From Lasiodiplodia sp. COLG20 (Eukaryota; Ascomycota; Dothideomycetes; Botryosphaeriales; Botryosphaeriaceae), in contig VNWV01000043.1 in NCBI GenBank assembly GCA_009801085.1, positions 30,164-94,163 of the forward strand: a DNA stretch of 64,000 nucleotides. The letters are read 5' to 3'. The notes beneath the pieces are model-generated. The model had not been told where the DNA came from. It saw nothing but the letters and a program-made list of their open reading frames with translations, and ran no database searches. Within the stretch, counting starts at the first letter, position 1; every line of letters begins with the position of its first letter. The position numbers and the translations under genes are program-made. This document shows positions 21,963 through 35,189 of this stretch, one piece after another.

Positions 21963-24900
21963 TTTGGAGGGGGAATTGGAGATGTGGAGAGTCTGTTTAG
22001 CTGATGTCTGTCGGCGGGGTGCTGCTGCTGGAATGCCATCGCCGCCGCCGCCATTTATATGGCAGCTCTGGCTGGGTTGAGTTCGCAGAGCCAAGCTGCC
22101 GGGTCCGGCGTTCTGGTGTGAAGTCCGCGAGTGAGGTTGAGCGTCAGCACGAACGGTGCTGAGCCACTCACGGCTCCCCATGCGAGGAGCGCGCAGAGTG
22201 CTGACAGCCGGCTGCTCTGGATAGGCTGTGCTCTGATCGGCTTCGTTTCGGCTCCGCACTCCTCAAACAGCCCCAGCCGGCCGCCGACAGACGCGTCGCA
22301 CCGCAACCGCCAGTTGTACAAACGGTGCCTGGCGTCCTCCAACGGCCGTCACTTGGCGTGCCCGGCGCTGAGCTGCCCGCCTGCTCCTCGGCCGACGGTC
22401 CCCGCGCCCGTGGTGTACCAGCTCCTGTCTCCCGCCCGACGGAAGTTTCACGGCATACCAAAAATAGCGATGCTGATCGCCCTTACGTCGCGAGGCTGGC
22501 CGTCAGCGGGCGCCAGGGTCGTGAGCTTACTGGGTTTTGGTTTCTAGCCACCACCAACATGCCGCAGCCCGCCCGCCGGTTCGCATTTCAACTGACTAGC
22601 TGGCTCGCCGACTTGGGCCGGTCCGCTGCAGGTCATACCGTCGGATTGGAGCGTTGCGAATTGACCCTTCGCCGGAGCAGAAAAAAGCGCGGAGAACGAC
22701 GGCTGGCTCGTATTGGCCTTGGGAGCACTCACCATCTGGCACCACCCAGCCCATGCGCTTCCAGCAATTGCTCCGCCAGCTCAGCTGCGTGATGTTGCCC
22801 GTTGAGCCCATGCGCTAGCATCTACTTGCGGCCGTCAGCACCTTCCACGGCCCCGGCAGCTGCCGATGGTGCTTACTGCGTTGCAATTATAGCTGCTGAG
22901 ATAGAGCTCCGCCTGAATAATCCCCCACAGGAACCCGCAGCACGCTAGCCCCGCCTGCAGAGATCTGCTCACTGCATCATGTTTCAGGCCAATCTGCAGA
23001 CCCTGAAAATGAACCGCTTCGATCTATCAGCCTATGCCTCGTTGAACCGCCACGTGTGCAACCAAGTCGGTGAACGATTGAACCTCGCCCTGTGTGGTGT
23101 TGAGCCCTAGATAAGCGCTAAGAGAGGGTTGTCAGCTCTGTGACGTCCTCGCTGTCCTGTTCGCTGGAAGAAATAGCTGCCTGTACGTGAACTGTCTCGG
23201 CCAGACACATCGTCTACGGCATTGGCACACACCCAAGCGCCCGCTGATGAGCCCCCAACTACCCGATGGCAAGCCCGACTGATGCCTTCGATGCCTGAAT
23301 CTCTGCCCGACGGTGCCCGTGTTGTACACAGCTGTTGCTGCTGCCAGTCTTTCGCTCTAGCGTGTCCTCAACACATATTCTCCATCTTCCAGACCACAAG
23401 TTTCTCTGGTGTGACGGCCTGAGTTCCACGCTCGCTACACGTAGCCCGGCGTTCGCTTTAAATCTGCTGTCAAGTTTCCCCCATCGATCATCTTAACAGT
23501 AAACTCAGCAGCCAGAGCCTCACCCACTGAAACGGACCGCGCCGTAAGCGCGCTGGGCTATTCGCGCCATCCTTCCGTTTGTGGTTCTACGCCTGTATTT
23601 GCACAATCGAGCGTGTCATTGTTCATTTAGCCCGGGTTGGTGTCTTCGCTGGCGACCCTGATAGGTCTTCGTCTCGCTGCGCTACCGAAACGGCCGTTCT
23701 ATGTGGTGGGCAGGAAATATTGGTGTTGCAGGCGTCTTCAATGTAATACCTGTGGACCACAAATTAGCATCCTTATGTTGATGCAGTCTGGAATTGCGAC
23801 ACTGTACACAAAGTCGATCAAATCCCGGTAGCCATCATTCTAGTAGCCGATGGTCCGGCCGGCTTCGTCGTGGTGCCTTCCTCAGCGATCGAAAATGCCC
23901 AACCGACGATTCACTCCTTCTCAAGAGTCCCTAGCGGAGATTGTGATCGATATGATGGCATGATAGGACGCGTCCGCCGGTCAGCTCAGCTTCGGTTGTG
24001 GGACAACGTGTGGTTCTTGGGCCTTTTGTTAGCGATCGCTGCTTTGGTGCCGTGTACAATATCGTGTATGGGGGGAGTGCGGCGAGACGGTTGTGCACGC
24101 ATCTTGAATGGCCCTGTCTCTGTACCAGTTGAGACCAGCGGCCGCTTAAAATGCCCCGAATCGTTCGACTCTTTGTGGGTCTTCCCAGGGATGGATGTTC
24201 GCACACAACACGCCTGGCGCTGCCGCTCACAACGCACGGCCGGAGCTTGACAGGAAAGCGATGTGGAGATAGTTAGTTCCTCCGGTGGGGTCTGGTATGA
24301 CGCACTCTGGCAACTGCTTGAAGGCGATACCCGAACCGTTGAGTGGAGACCGCCGCTTGGACGTGGGACCAGGGCCTCGAGACGGTGCAACACACCGTGA
24401 CAAGGTATTTCGCCACCGCCCCTACCCTGTATGCCAGTGCCCGCCGGACACGGTTCCGCAAAACAGAGGAACTCAGTGTAAGCCGTCTCCTTTGGAAACC
24501 CATGTTGCTGGATGCTTTTTCCCCTTCTCCCGCGAACCATGACTTTTCCCCTAACGGCCCGAGAGAAAGAATGTCTGCTGTTTTCGCATCACTGCCCAAT
24601 CTTTCCGCCTGCTCCAAGTGTTGCCCCTCTTTTCTGCTTGCAAACTGCGCGGTTCGGCTTTATTGAAGGGTGGATAGGGCGACAATTGCCCAGTGGTGAG
24701 TAGCCAAACAAACTCCTTCTTGAGCAGTGATTGACAATCTGCTGGCGTTTCCGCAGCCCAAACCAGGACCCTTTCTCAAGCCATTGGAGAGCATGTGATT
24801 CTTTCGGTGGCTGGGAGTTGGATCTTAAGGGGGGAAGCAGGAATCACGAGTTACGCAGGATCGTAGACTTGCTTGATGTTCTAGAATTCTTACTTAGACA

Positions 24901-26866
24901 ACCCCAAGCGATTAGCAGTCGTTTTCGGATCAAAAGTTGCTTCGAGCGTAATTGGTGACGGATGGCTAGGGGTGAGGGGTAACTATGCTATATAGCCGAC
25001 ATTGAGTGAAACAGGCTCTGGGTGCTTGGCCAAAGTTTCGGACATTGCCACTTGAGACACTTGTCTGCGCCAAAGCATTCATTATCAGATTCCTGGGTGT
25101 ATGGATTCCAGCCTGCCGTGCTATTCTAGGATGGCAGAGCCTCGTCCGTTAGGTCTAATCAGCGGTACTGCTTGGGCTCTGCTGTGAGCGAGGGAGAAAT
25201 CACCCGTAAACCCGAAATAGGGAAAGCGCTACCTGCTCGTCTCCCGGAACGGATGTGAGCGAGTGGGTGATTAGAGCACACTCCAGGGCTCTGCACATCG
25301 AGCCACACTCGAAGGAAAGTCGGCACACGACGGTGGAGTCCAAATTATCAGCCTAGGGCGGGCAAAGCCACTTTAGGATGCAGTCCAGAAACGGTGCTGG
25401 ACAATAAAGCTATGACCGTACAGCTCTCTCAGCGCGATCGCCTGCCCACTGAACCTATCGGGAGCACGGCCGACAGATCTCAACTGACCGAGCTGGCCCC
25501 ACAGCAGAACGTTAGGGGACCGAGCAGAAGGAAAACAACGAGATGAGATCTCGTCCAGTCAAGAGAGGAGGAGGAGGCCCTACTGTGGCAACTGCGGGTC
25601 AAACATACCGCCTCGTTGTTGCATGGTGCAGCACATCTCCGCGGCCACCGTCGAGTGGTACAAGTTGGATCGGTGGTACTGTGCGGCGAAATCCAGCAAG
25701 GCAACATGTATTTACAGGCGAAAAGGGTGCAGATCGCAGCGAGTCTGTGGCGTGGAACACCTCACTCTATTCGGATCACCGAGAGCAGGAGCGGCCTCCG
25801 GAGCACATCCAAGGCTCTCTCAAATTTGTAATTTTTCTTGAGTGGCGATGGAAGATCGCCAGCCCCTACGGTTTCGGTGGGCGGCCGGCTATCGCACATG
25901 GCCACACTTGGCACGGTTGCGGATGAACATTGTCCGTCAGCTGTACGCAATGCAGCGGACGAGAGACTTGGCGGACGAAGTGTAGGTCGCAGACAGGAGC
26001 AGCTGCTGGCAGCGAATAGGAAGGCCCGGGAGACGGGCAGAAGGTTGGGACTTACCGTGGAAATACACAGAAGGCGCGCCGCCCGGCAGAGCGGCTGTCG
26101 ACGCTGTCCTCCAGCAGGAGATCAAACAATGCGGCTTGACGACGTGCCGCGGCACTGCTGCTGGCCTTCCGAGGTCGCGACGGGCGGACTGCTGGTCTTG
26201 GTCAGTACGTCAGGGCAGCGCGAAACCCCGCAACTGCTGCTGCCTTCGCCTCGCGGTTCCTCTTCAAGACGACGACAGAGCGATCGGGCGGTGCGTCCGG
26301 GCGTGGCTCCGGCCCTTCTTATCATCTGGCCCGCCGTTGAGGCCACTGACGCGCGCCTCATACCGCCATCGCGCCCCACTAGGCCCTGCCGTGGTTCTCA
26401 GCGCCAGTGCCGGCCGGACCCAGCAGTGCCCCCTCCTGCCACCCGGCTCGTACCGCCCAAATAGATCCCTCCGCTAGCTTACCCGCCAAACAATCCACCA
26501 CATGCGATTACCACTAATGCGACAGGCGTACATCTGAGAATTGCTAGCACCCTCCCCACCAAGCCCAGCTCGCGCGTTTCTCAGCGCGCGTCATCTCGTC
26601 CGATTGCGACAGCTAGCTGCGAAACTTGCTTTTTCCGTCCTCTCTTGGGGCACCTTTCTTTTCCGGCCATGCTAGCGGGGGGAAGTGGACAATGCCCCGG
26701 AAGCTGCATGATGCCTCTTGCCAGCGATCCGTCCTGGCCGCCAAGGAGGGCTAAGGAAGTCTATTTTGATAACTCGGTCATGGAACGATTGGAACGAACA
26801 GAACTGTCAACATTCACCCGCCTTGTTCTTACTTTAATGAGCGGGCACCGCATTATGCAACTAGCA
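21963..26866. other. Long gene-poor stretch (about 4.9 kb)
   Basis: Only short open frames with Arg/Ser/Pro/Cys-rich composition, none with a domain, good splice partner or signal peptide. No transposon protein, tandem array or RNA gene was recognised by eye. Both flanking genes read leftward, so this is the promoter of the DUF7053 gene plus the 3' region of the Zn2Cys6 regulator and a large unexplained interval. Confidence 0.5.
22051..22060 (-). promoter_or_regulatory. TATA box of the DUF7053 gene
   Basis: ATATAAATGG on the minus strand, about 90 bp upstream of the ATG at 21962. Confidence 0.5.
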
Positions 26867-29709
26867 TCATCTGTACTGTTTGTCTGGCGGCACCGCGTCG
26901 AGCTCGTCAGGCCGCATCGGGCCCTGCGGCTGCTCCAGTCGCCAGTGGCCCCACGCCTCGTCATTCGGCGAGAGGAAGTCCATCTGCCCAGCATGCGTGT
27001 TGCCCTCGGTAAACCCGGGAAAATGCGAGAAGCTCATTCGAGCCGTGTCCGGCACTTGCGATGTGGCTGCCATCCATGCGTTCGGCGTTATGTTCCCGTA
27101 CATGGCGGGCGCCGAGCCCGGCAATGACGAGCCACCCACACCCACCTGGTTGTCCTGGCTCGGAAAGGGCCACGCGCTGAGATCGCCTTGCGGAGTGAAG
27201 AGCCCGTTAGCTTCATGGACACCTGAGTCCGAGTGGTTGTCTGCTAATGACGGGATACTGCCCACGCTCAGTCTCACTTGAGGCACCGAGCCTGATCCTT
27301 CCGATCTCCGCAGCGGCGGCGTTGGCCGGTGATCGGGTCGCTGCCTTCGTTTGGGCGCGTTCTGAATCGTGTCATCTTCGGTGCTCTGCCGCGACGCTGG
27401 CACGACCGAAGCCTCGCGCTGTGGGCTTGACTGAGATATCTCGGCCAGGACGTGCTGCAGCACAAGACACATGCGTTCGGCTGGCGCAAAGATTCCAGAC
27501 ATCTCCTGAAGCGATACCGCCATGCACTTCAGGTACTTCAGGATGTGGTTGCGTTCCTTGACATCCTTGACAAAAGCAAGATCTGCGACCAGCGTCGTAC
27601 AGGCAGTCCCCTGCTGATCGTTAGCGTTGTTGCACTTCCCGCCGTCGGACCTGCGACACACTTACCGCAGTTTGCATTGCGGCGCAGAAAATCTGCTTGG
27701 CGCTGAACCGCTGCCTGTAGTGCCAGAAATTCTTGACGACGGCTATTGCGTGGCCAGTGCAAGCCCTACGGGCTGCCGTGACAACGGCATCCCCAGACAG
27801 GTCCTTGGCGTCCGGGGAGACAGAGTCCTCGTAGCGTGTAAAAGAACGGCGGATCTGGATGTGGACCGAGTGGTATTGCTGGTGCAGGACGAAGAAGGAT
27901 CTGGGCGCCGTTTGAATATTCGTTGGCTCCCATTTCAACGCGTCGGGCAAGCGAGAGTACCAGCTATTCAGCTCCCGGTCCAGAGCAACCAAGGACTTGT
28001 AGGCAGTGCGGTCGAAACCTCCGCCAGAGACCGCAGTCGCCTCCCTGTTTTCTGCTGCCTTGCCCGCAATCTCCATCAAGTCGATCAGCGCCTCGTAAAT
28101 CTGCGTCTCGAGGGAGAGCTCCGGTCCGTTGGGCAAACAGGTCCCGAGTCGCTCAAATCGCTTGGCCAGAGCGTAGACCTCCAGGTCGGAGCTCTTTATT
28201 GCTGTGGGTCTCCCCAGAAACAGAGACCAGTATTTGTCGAATATTACACTACACAGGGTCAGCATGAGGCGAAGGCTACAGGGAGTAGGTCGTACCAGGC
28301 CCACAAGGTCATGTGCCGCACATCAACCTCGCGCTCCGACAGGCCTGACGAGCGCGTTTCTAGATGGAGACCGATATCAAAGGCTAGTCTGACGCCCATG
28401 CCAGAGTAGAGCCAGCCGGTATGATCGCGTCCCACGCTACATTCGCAGTTCGCAAGCAGGAGGAGGGCTTGGACTTGGGGAATCCCGCCCGGTCGTTCTA
28501 GCTCAACATCAAGCATGTATTTTGCCTCGCGGTGGAAAGTACTCTCTCTTGGCTCAAGCGCGATTCTTTGGATGTCGGGCCGCGTTTTGTCGGCATAGCG
28601 GAAACCAACGGCAAGGATGCAAATGTGCAGGAAAGGAGAGTAAAATTGCGATGCACCGTGCTCGTAGTCGTCGAGGAAAGCTTCTTTGTGGATGACGTGA
28701 AGAACGGCGTTGAAATGCTCCCAAAACAGGTCCATGAGGTGATCGTGCGTCTCCTGCGAGAGCAGTCGGATCGTCTTGGTGGCTCGCCGCGCATGCTCGA
28801 CAATTTCGGACGTCTTTGAAGCTGCTGCCTTGTCCGATGGGAGGTGGCAGTTCATGAGCGAGCCAAAGAAGCGCACGCTTCCGCTGGTCTGGTCGATTCC
28901 CAGGTGGCCTCTCGGGGCGAGCAGTTGGCTGACCAGACTCTGGCTCTCGTCCGACGGGTCCAGCAGACGTGGAGACGAACCCGGTCGAGCGGCTGACAGA
29001 TAATGGCCGGGCTGGTCTGCACCGTCGTCCGACTCGCTGAAGGAGGCATTGTCGGACTGGGCAGGCTCCTGTCGACTGTGCCGGTCCTCGGATCCAGGGA
29101 GTCCGGGCCTGATGCGCGGAGGGTGGATGGCTGGCGGCGGCTCCTCCCCTTTGCTCCTGAGCAGGTCCTCCAGCACGGCGATGCGCTCCGTCAACGAGGC
29201 CACATAGGCGCGCGAAATAGGCCTGTTGAGCGTCAGAAAAGCTGCGCCTCCCGGGGTCTCGAGACTCACTTGCGACGTTCGTCATCATTCCGGATGATGC
29301 ATTCGGCGCCGGTGCGCTTGCAATTGAAACATTCCGTGTCGCCAGGGCGCACCACGCACTGGAGCGAAGCGTCAGCATTCAAGGGGCGGTCGAGGGAGGC
29401 AGGGGAGGCACGCACGCGGATGCGGCGGTCGCGACAGGAGGCACAAGCTATGGAGGCGCGATGGCGCGGGCGCTTGGCGGGCTGCTGGTTCGCACTGTGG
29501 TAGTCGGCGGGGGCCGCAAAGGCGGCGGCGTTGGGGTTGGCTTGTGAGGGTTGCATGTCCTGGGACTGGAGGGCTGGCTGCTCGGCGGGCTGGGGCAGCT
29601 GCGGGATAGCTATACAAGGCTCGCGGAATGGATGCGGCTCAGGGAGCGTCGCCACCATCTGCTGACCGTCCTGGCTCGCACGCGGCGGGGCCCCATGGGG
29701 GGATGTCAT
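26867..29709 (-). CDS. Zn2Cys6 transcription factor with fungal-specific TF domain (NirA-like)
   Basis: Five exons (29709-29416, 29358-29270, 29222-28296, 28248-27666, 27610-26867) encode 878 residues; all introns are 47-57 bp. The first splice completes the binuclear cluster, Cys-x2-Cys-x6-Cys-x8-Cys-x2-Cys-x6-Cys, at about residues 89-117 (CASCRDRRIR then CVVRPGDTECFNCKRTGAEC). A coiled-coil dimerisation helix follows (YVASLTERIAVLEDLL). The middle homology region carries HLMDLFWEHFNAVLHVIHKEAF, the LANCECSVGR and GVRLAFDIGLH blocks and VIFDKYWSLFLGRP, as in NirA-like regulators. The first 85 residues are Pro/Gln-rich. It is a nuclear DNA-binding protein; its targets are unknown, possibly the adjacent peptidase, ligase and transporter genes (inference). 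Confidence 0.88.
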
Positions 29710-30247
29710 TGCAAAAGGCGACGCCCTGGCGGTTGGTCGAGCCGTGGGCGTGCGGGAGGCAGGCGAGACAGGCGGCAGCACGCACGCAGATTGGCCCTGT
29801 CCGGCGATCGGCGCAGCGAAGCCCGGATCTCCCCAGGCAGACAACGTGGGAGCGTTGACGGGCAGGTGGCGAGCGCAGATGCAGCCCTGGCCGGCGCCGA
29901 GTCAGGACGGCCTGCCATTTGGCTTCCGCGCCGCCCACCGCCCGGGGCCCGCTCGCCATTCGGCTCGCTCGCCGCCCTGTCGACTTGTACCTTCAATCAG
30001 CCCACTTGCACGACTCGTGTCTGATCGCCCCACCATCCCTCCTGTCTGCGCCCATCGCCACACCTCACGCCGTCTGAACTTTAATCCAAATAAGCAGCAG
30101 GGTCTCGCATGCAATTGGCCGGCCAGAGATCGTCAACGCTTTCAGAATGCTATCCCACGTGGCAAAATAATACATGACGTCCTGTCCCATCCCCCCGCTA
30201 CTGCAGCCTCGCCTGCCTCGTCGTCTGCTGCCCTAGATTGGACGCCG
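29710..30247. other. Intergenic
   Basis: Promoter of the leftward regulator and 3' region of the leftward peptidase. The frame of the regulator continues open here without an ATG, so an upstream coding exon cannot be excluded. Confidence 0.45.
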
Positions 30248-32070
30248 TCAGCTCGCACCAGCCACGGGGCCCGCTTGGAACATGCCTTGAGCCCGCTGCC
30301 CAAACTCGGCAACCCATGCCTTCACGAAGCGTGCCTCGCTGGCCTGCGCCTCGGCCACCGGCGCCGGCGGCAAGTCCGCCGTCGTCTCGTTCGGGAAAAG
30401 TCCGTTCTCGTCCCAGTGGTGCACCGCTTTGCCCGCGATGAGGATGAACGGCTCACTGGCTGTCGACGTCCGGTTCGGCGCCGCGAACGCGTGCGGAGTT
30501 GCCGCTCGCCAAGGGTCCGCCTCTCCGTCGACGATGGCGAGCCGCGGGTAGCTGATACCGTATCCGCCGTACTTGTTGATCGCCTCGACGTCCGCCGCCG
30601 TTGTGATGTTGAACGCGTCTCGGCAGATCATCATGTTGTAGTCAATGTCAATCAAACGCGAGATCAGAGGTAGTTGTGTGCTTGGCACGCCGCTCCCTGC
30701 ATGCGCCAAAGACCCTGTGTGAGCATAAATCACTGGCCCGGAAAATCAGCAGACTAACCTGTTTGGAGATAACCCCACCTGTGGTCGCTACTGTCAGCAC
30801 CGGAAAGCATGCCGAGTCATCAGCCACTTACTGCGTGCAGTACTGGTACGGCCAAGCGCGCCATGTTTGCGAAATGTCGTCCTGAGCATAGAAAGTGGCG
30901 TTGTGGTTCGTAAAGCACTCATCTTGCGTCTGCCGACACTGCGAAACCTCGGTCAGATTGACGTAGCCGATGTAGTTGAGCATTCTGCTACTGAGGCTCG
31001 ACGCTTCATCGGCGTAGCCGCCGACGCGGATCAGCTCCTCGACTTCCGGCCGCAGCGCAGCCGTGTCGGGGTACAGCAGCGAGTCCGAGGTAAGGTTGCT
31101 GCAGTACTCAAACACCGAGGGATCCGACGCGGCGGGGTCCCAGTTGAGGCTCTGCCACCCAGCAATGCCGTAGCTCAAGACGTTGGCAAAATCATCATCA
31201 TAGGTAAGATTACCGAGGCCAAAGGCTTCCTTGAGCTGCGTCTTGTACCCAGCGTCGGCTTGGCCAATCAGGATGTTGTCAACAACGTGCGTCAGCTTCT
31301 GCAGGGTGCTGATGCAGTCAGGAGGCCCGTACAGCCTCTGGGCTTCATAGTACTGCCAGTAGTCATAGATGGCCTCAGTGACGCCCGATGAAGAAATGGC
31401 ACCCCAGAAGGTCTGGGGATAGAGCTTGCGGAGGAAGGCCACGAAAGCCCCAGCGTAAGAGCCGCCGTAGGCGATCCAGGGGGTGCTGGAAGGGCTCAGG
31501 TCATAGTCCTCCAAGCCTTCGAACACGACGTGCTCTGCAAAGTACTGCGTATCCTTCAAAGCCTGGTCGGTGGTTAAGAAGCGCAGGCTTTCGGTCGTCA
31601 GATCCGACACGGGCCAGCTTTCACCGTAGTAACGGTGCTCCAAGATGACGCCGAGCCCACCCGTGGCATTAGCTAGTTGGGCGACAATGCCCTTTTGCAG
31701 ATAGGGAAAACGGTCCTCACCGCTCGTTTCGCCACTTGCAAGCACAATGACTGGCCCGCCGGGTTGGTAGTACGTGGCGTCGAACCAGTAACGGAGCGGG
31801 AAGGTGCCGTTGGCGTGGGGCTCGTACAACGACTCGTTGTGGAAGTGGTCAATTGGGACGGAAATGTTGTAGGCGGGATACAGAGCCGACGCATCACGGC
31901 GGTCGAGCCGAACAGCGTCAGGCGGAGAGCGAACCTGGCGGGCGGTAAGCGGATGGGTGGGGCGAAGCGGGCGCTGAGCAGCTGACCTGTTTGCGCAATT
32001 CGCGAATGGGCAGCGATGTGCGCAAGGCCTGTGCTTGAGCCGCCAGGCAGAGCAGGCCGGTGAGAAACAT
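30248..32070 (-). CDS. Secreted S28 serine carboxypeptidase (Pro-Xaa carboxypeptidase type)
   Basis: Exons 32070-31987, 31934-30832, 30778-30759 and 30714-30248 give 557 residues. The third exon is only 20 bases, yet it restores QWGYLQTG, conserved in the family. The signal peptide is MFLTGLLCLAAQAQA. The mature part has the family start (PIDHFHNE), HRYYGES, the nucleophile in GGSYAGAF, the catalytic Asp in DGEADPW and His in HHWDENG, plus many N-glycosylation sequons. S28 enzymes (PRCP, DPP7, Aspergillus prolyl endopeptidase) cut after proline at acidic pH. It is likely secreted for protein digestion. The divergent neighbour is an acyl-CoA ligase. Confidence 0.92.
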
Positions 32071-32637
32071 GGCGGCGGGTGAGGACGTGATGGCGACGGC
32101 GGGCAGAGGCGGGATTTTGTAGTGGTTTCGATGTTGGTGATGGACATGGCTGCTGCTAGTAGCAAGATGGAAGGTGCGTGTCAAGCTTTTGCCGAGAGGG
32201 CAGGTGGCTAGCCGCAGAGAGAAGGTGGCCGAGCCCTGGTGTAGATCCACAGAGCGCCGCATGTGCCGCCGGCCTGGTGGCGGGAGCGCGCTATCTGCAT
32301 TCTGCCTCAGGCACCCTCCTACCCATCTCGGCTAGGTAGATGGCGCGTGTCTCTGGGAGTCCGGGCCGCGCTGCAGCAGCCACCGGCCCGTCAAACATCG
32401 GCATGCGGGCAGCGGATACACCAACGTCCTCCCTTCGTCGGCGGGAGAAAGGGTCACGCATGCGAGTCGCTGCTCGACGGATATGTCAACGATCCGACCG
32501 GCAATGCCGGGCCGCTCACTGCTCCCCGCAACCCCGCCTTGTAAGCGTTCAACCCTCGGATACTTCTCAGTGTCTCCCAAGTACCTATATCCCACCCTCG
32601 CCTCTGCACCTGCGTCTGCCTACCTCTGCCGCCCATC
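32071..32637. other. Intergenic, divergent promoters
   Basis: About 570 bp shared by the peptidase (leftward) and the acyl-CoA ligase (rightward). No additional gene seen. Confidence 0.5.
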
Positions 32638-34526
32638 ATGCCTGTCACCTCGCCCTTTGCGCCCCTCCACATCCCAGAAACAGACCTGTTGACTTACCTC
32701 TTCCCCCCTGGTCAACATGTATCTGACAAGCCGCTGTGGATTGATGCCACCAATCCCCATCACTCCCTGTCGCCGAGCCAGATGCTCCAGTGGATCAAGA
32801 GGCTGGCCGTCGGACTCGACAAAATTGGCTGCGCCCGCGGTCAGGTGGTTCTGATCTACACTCCCAATCATATCTTTGTACCTGCTGCCTACATGGCCAT
32901 CGTTGGCTCCGGAAGAATATTCAGCGGAGCAAACCCCGCCTATACCGAGCCTGGTATCTCACGTTCCATTGTCGACGGCGAGTCGAAAGGAGGCTGACCC
33001 GCCGCATAGAGCTGTTGCACCAATTGAGAGACACCGGCGCACAAGTTCTTTTGGCGCATCCTTCTCTTGCCCCAACCGCCGTGTCGGCTGGTCAAAAAGC
33101 CGGCCTTGCAACCAACAAAATCTTCCTGTTTTCGGACGTGGAGCACGAACCCCTCCATGCCGTGCGTGACTGGAGAGAAATGATTGGCTCATCCGACGAG
33201 GCAGAACTGTATCAGTGGAAGCGCATGACTGGAACCGAGCCCAAGAACACCGTAGCTACCGTGAATTACTCGTCCGGCACGACAGGTTTGCCCAAGGGAG
33301 TCTGCATATCCCACTACAGTCTCATCGCGAATGCCGAGCAGGCCATATTCATGCGCTATGCATTCAAGAAACGAACACCGGAAAGATGGGCAGGCTTCCT
33401 GCCTCTATACCATGCCTATGGCCAGCTCTACGCGAATATCTTGGCCCTCAAGCTGCAGGCAACCATATACATCATGAAGCAGTTTGCTTACGAGGATTTC
33501 CTCCGGCTCGTTGAGACGTACAGAATCAATTCCTTACAGGTAGCGCCGCCTATTCTGGTCATGATGAGCAAACGTCCGGAGACAGCAAGGTACGACCTCA
33601 GCTGTCTCGGAGAGATCACATGTGGCGCAGCACCGCTTTCCAGGGAATTGGCCGACGACATCGTCAGACGTTTTACAGTCTCCCTGAAGCAGGGCTATGG
33701 CATGACGGAGTTGACTTGTGCGGCCATTGTTATGCCCGGTGGAGCCGAAGAGCTCAAAGACAAGTGAGCAATGTTCCCTGAGCACCTCTACTGAACAACT
33801 CTAACTCGGTGCGAACCAGCACCGGCTCTGTTGGCCAGTTGTGCCCCAACACTGAGTGCATCCTCCGGGACGATGACGGAAACGAAGTCTTGTCCGGACA
33901 GCCTGGGGAAATGTATATCCGGGGACCGCAGGTTTGCCTTGGATACTGGAGAAATGACCGAGCCAGCAAAGAGACTCTGAGCTCTGATGGCTGGCTGAGG
34001 ACTGGTGACATCGCCGTGGAGAGAGATGGCTGGTTCTGGATTGTTGACAGGAAAAAGGTAACCACCCATGCAGCATGACACTCTTCGCGGGCCGTGGTGC
34101 TGATTTCGACATCATCCAACAGGAGCTCATCAAGGTAAATGGACTGCAAGTGGCTCCGGCAGAACTCGAGGCCGTTTTACTTGAGCACAAAGATATCGCT
34201 GATGCTGCTGTCGTGGGTATTACCTTGTAAGTTTGCTCGCTTGCCAAAGTTGTTATACTCATTCTGACCGGAGTGAAAGACGTGGCGAGGAGTGGCCACG
34301 CGCGTATGTTACCCTGAAAGGTGACAAGAAGGACAAGACGACTGAGAAGCAGATTCAGGATTGGATGAAAGGCAAAGTGGCCAAGCACAAGCAGCTGATT
34401 GGTGGCATATCATTCATTGACGAGGTACCGAAGCTTCAAAGTGGGAAGATCATGCGCAAAATTCTCAAGCAATGGGCTAGTCGCGATGCTATGGCATTTG
34501 GAGCCAATGTAACGGCAAAGCTTTGA
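32638..34526 (+). CDS. Peroxisomal acyl-CoA ligase, 4-coumarate/aryl-CoA ligase-like
   Basis: Exons 32638-32953, 33010-33763, 33820-34057, 34123-34226 and 34280-34526 give 552 residues of an ANL-family adenylate-forming enzyme. Motifs: the P-loop YSSGTTGLPKG, the LPLYHAYGQ segment, QGYGMTEL, GWLRTGDI, the hinge WIVDRKKELIKVNG (made across an intron) and the catalytic Lys in LQSGKIMRK. The last three residues are AKL, a good peroxisomal PTS1 signal. It activates a carboxylic acid to its CoA thioester via an acyl-AMP; fungal relatives include the penicillin-pathway phenylacetyl-CoA ligase and many 4CL-like enzymes. The true substrate is not readable. Neighbours are a regulator, a peptidase and an exporter. 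Confidence 0.92.
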
Positions 34527-35189
34527 TCTTAGCAAAGAAAGCCGAGAAGCCGCAAAAATTCAAGAGCATCACTTTTGGTCTCGTCACCAGCCTGATCCTT
34601 GACAAAGCCTGGGTAAGGTTTCGTTCAACCGCAAGCTGACTGCCAAGAATTCATTGGCATGCGTACATACCATAAGAACCACAGCGGCTGTCCAAGCTGG
34701 CTCGACAGACAAGGGCCCTGCTCCAGGATCGAGTCGCAACCTACAAAAGGCGCATCGGACACCAATACCAGGGCAGCTATTTGCAAGAGTCAGGATGTGG
34801 TGATGCTGCGATGGTGAAGTGGCGCCGTCAAGGGATAGTAAGCACTCTATTCCAACCGCCATACCATCGTTACGGCCAACCCCGAATATTTGAGCCAGAC
34901 AGCCAGGGAGAAAAAAGTAAGCAACTCCAACTTGAACATGAGAAATATAGTCTATTAGTGCAGGTTCTCGCTTTAGTCCGGCGACATCACCTTCTTTTAA
35001 TTCCGGAGACCATCCAATAATACCGTCTATGCACCTTTCGGCACGGTTGGCATTCTCTTCAAGCACCCGGGAATCGCATTTACGCCAACCATCCAATTCT
35101 ACCCCCTCGATGGAAATGAAGATGCAGTAGCTATCCGTCGTGCTTGTTGGGTGATACTAAGCTCTAGCTCATCTTTGGAGCCATGGCTC
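34527..35189. other. Intergenic, convergent 3' regions
   Basis: Between the stops of the ligase and the MFS gene. No gene or repeat seen. Confidence 0.5.
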
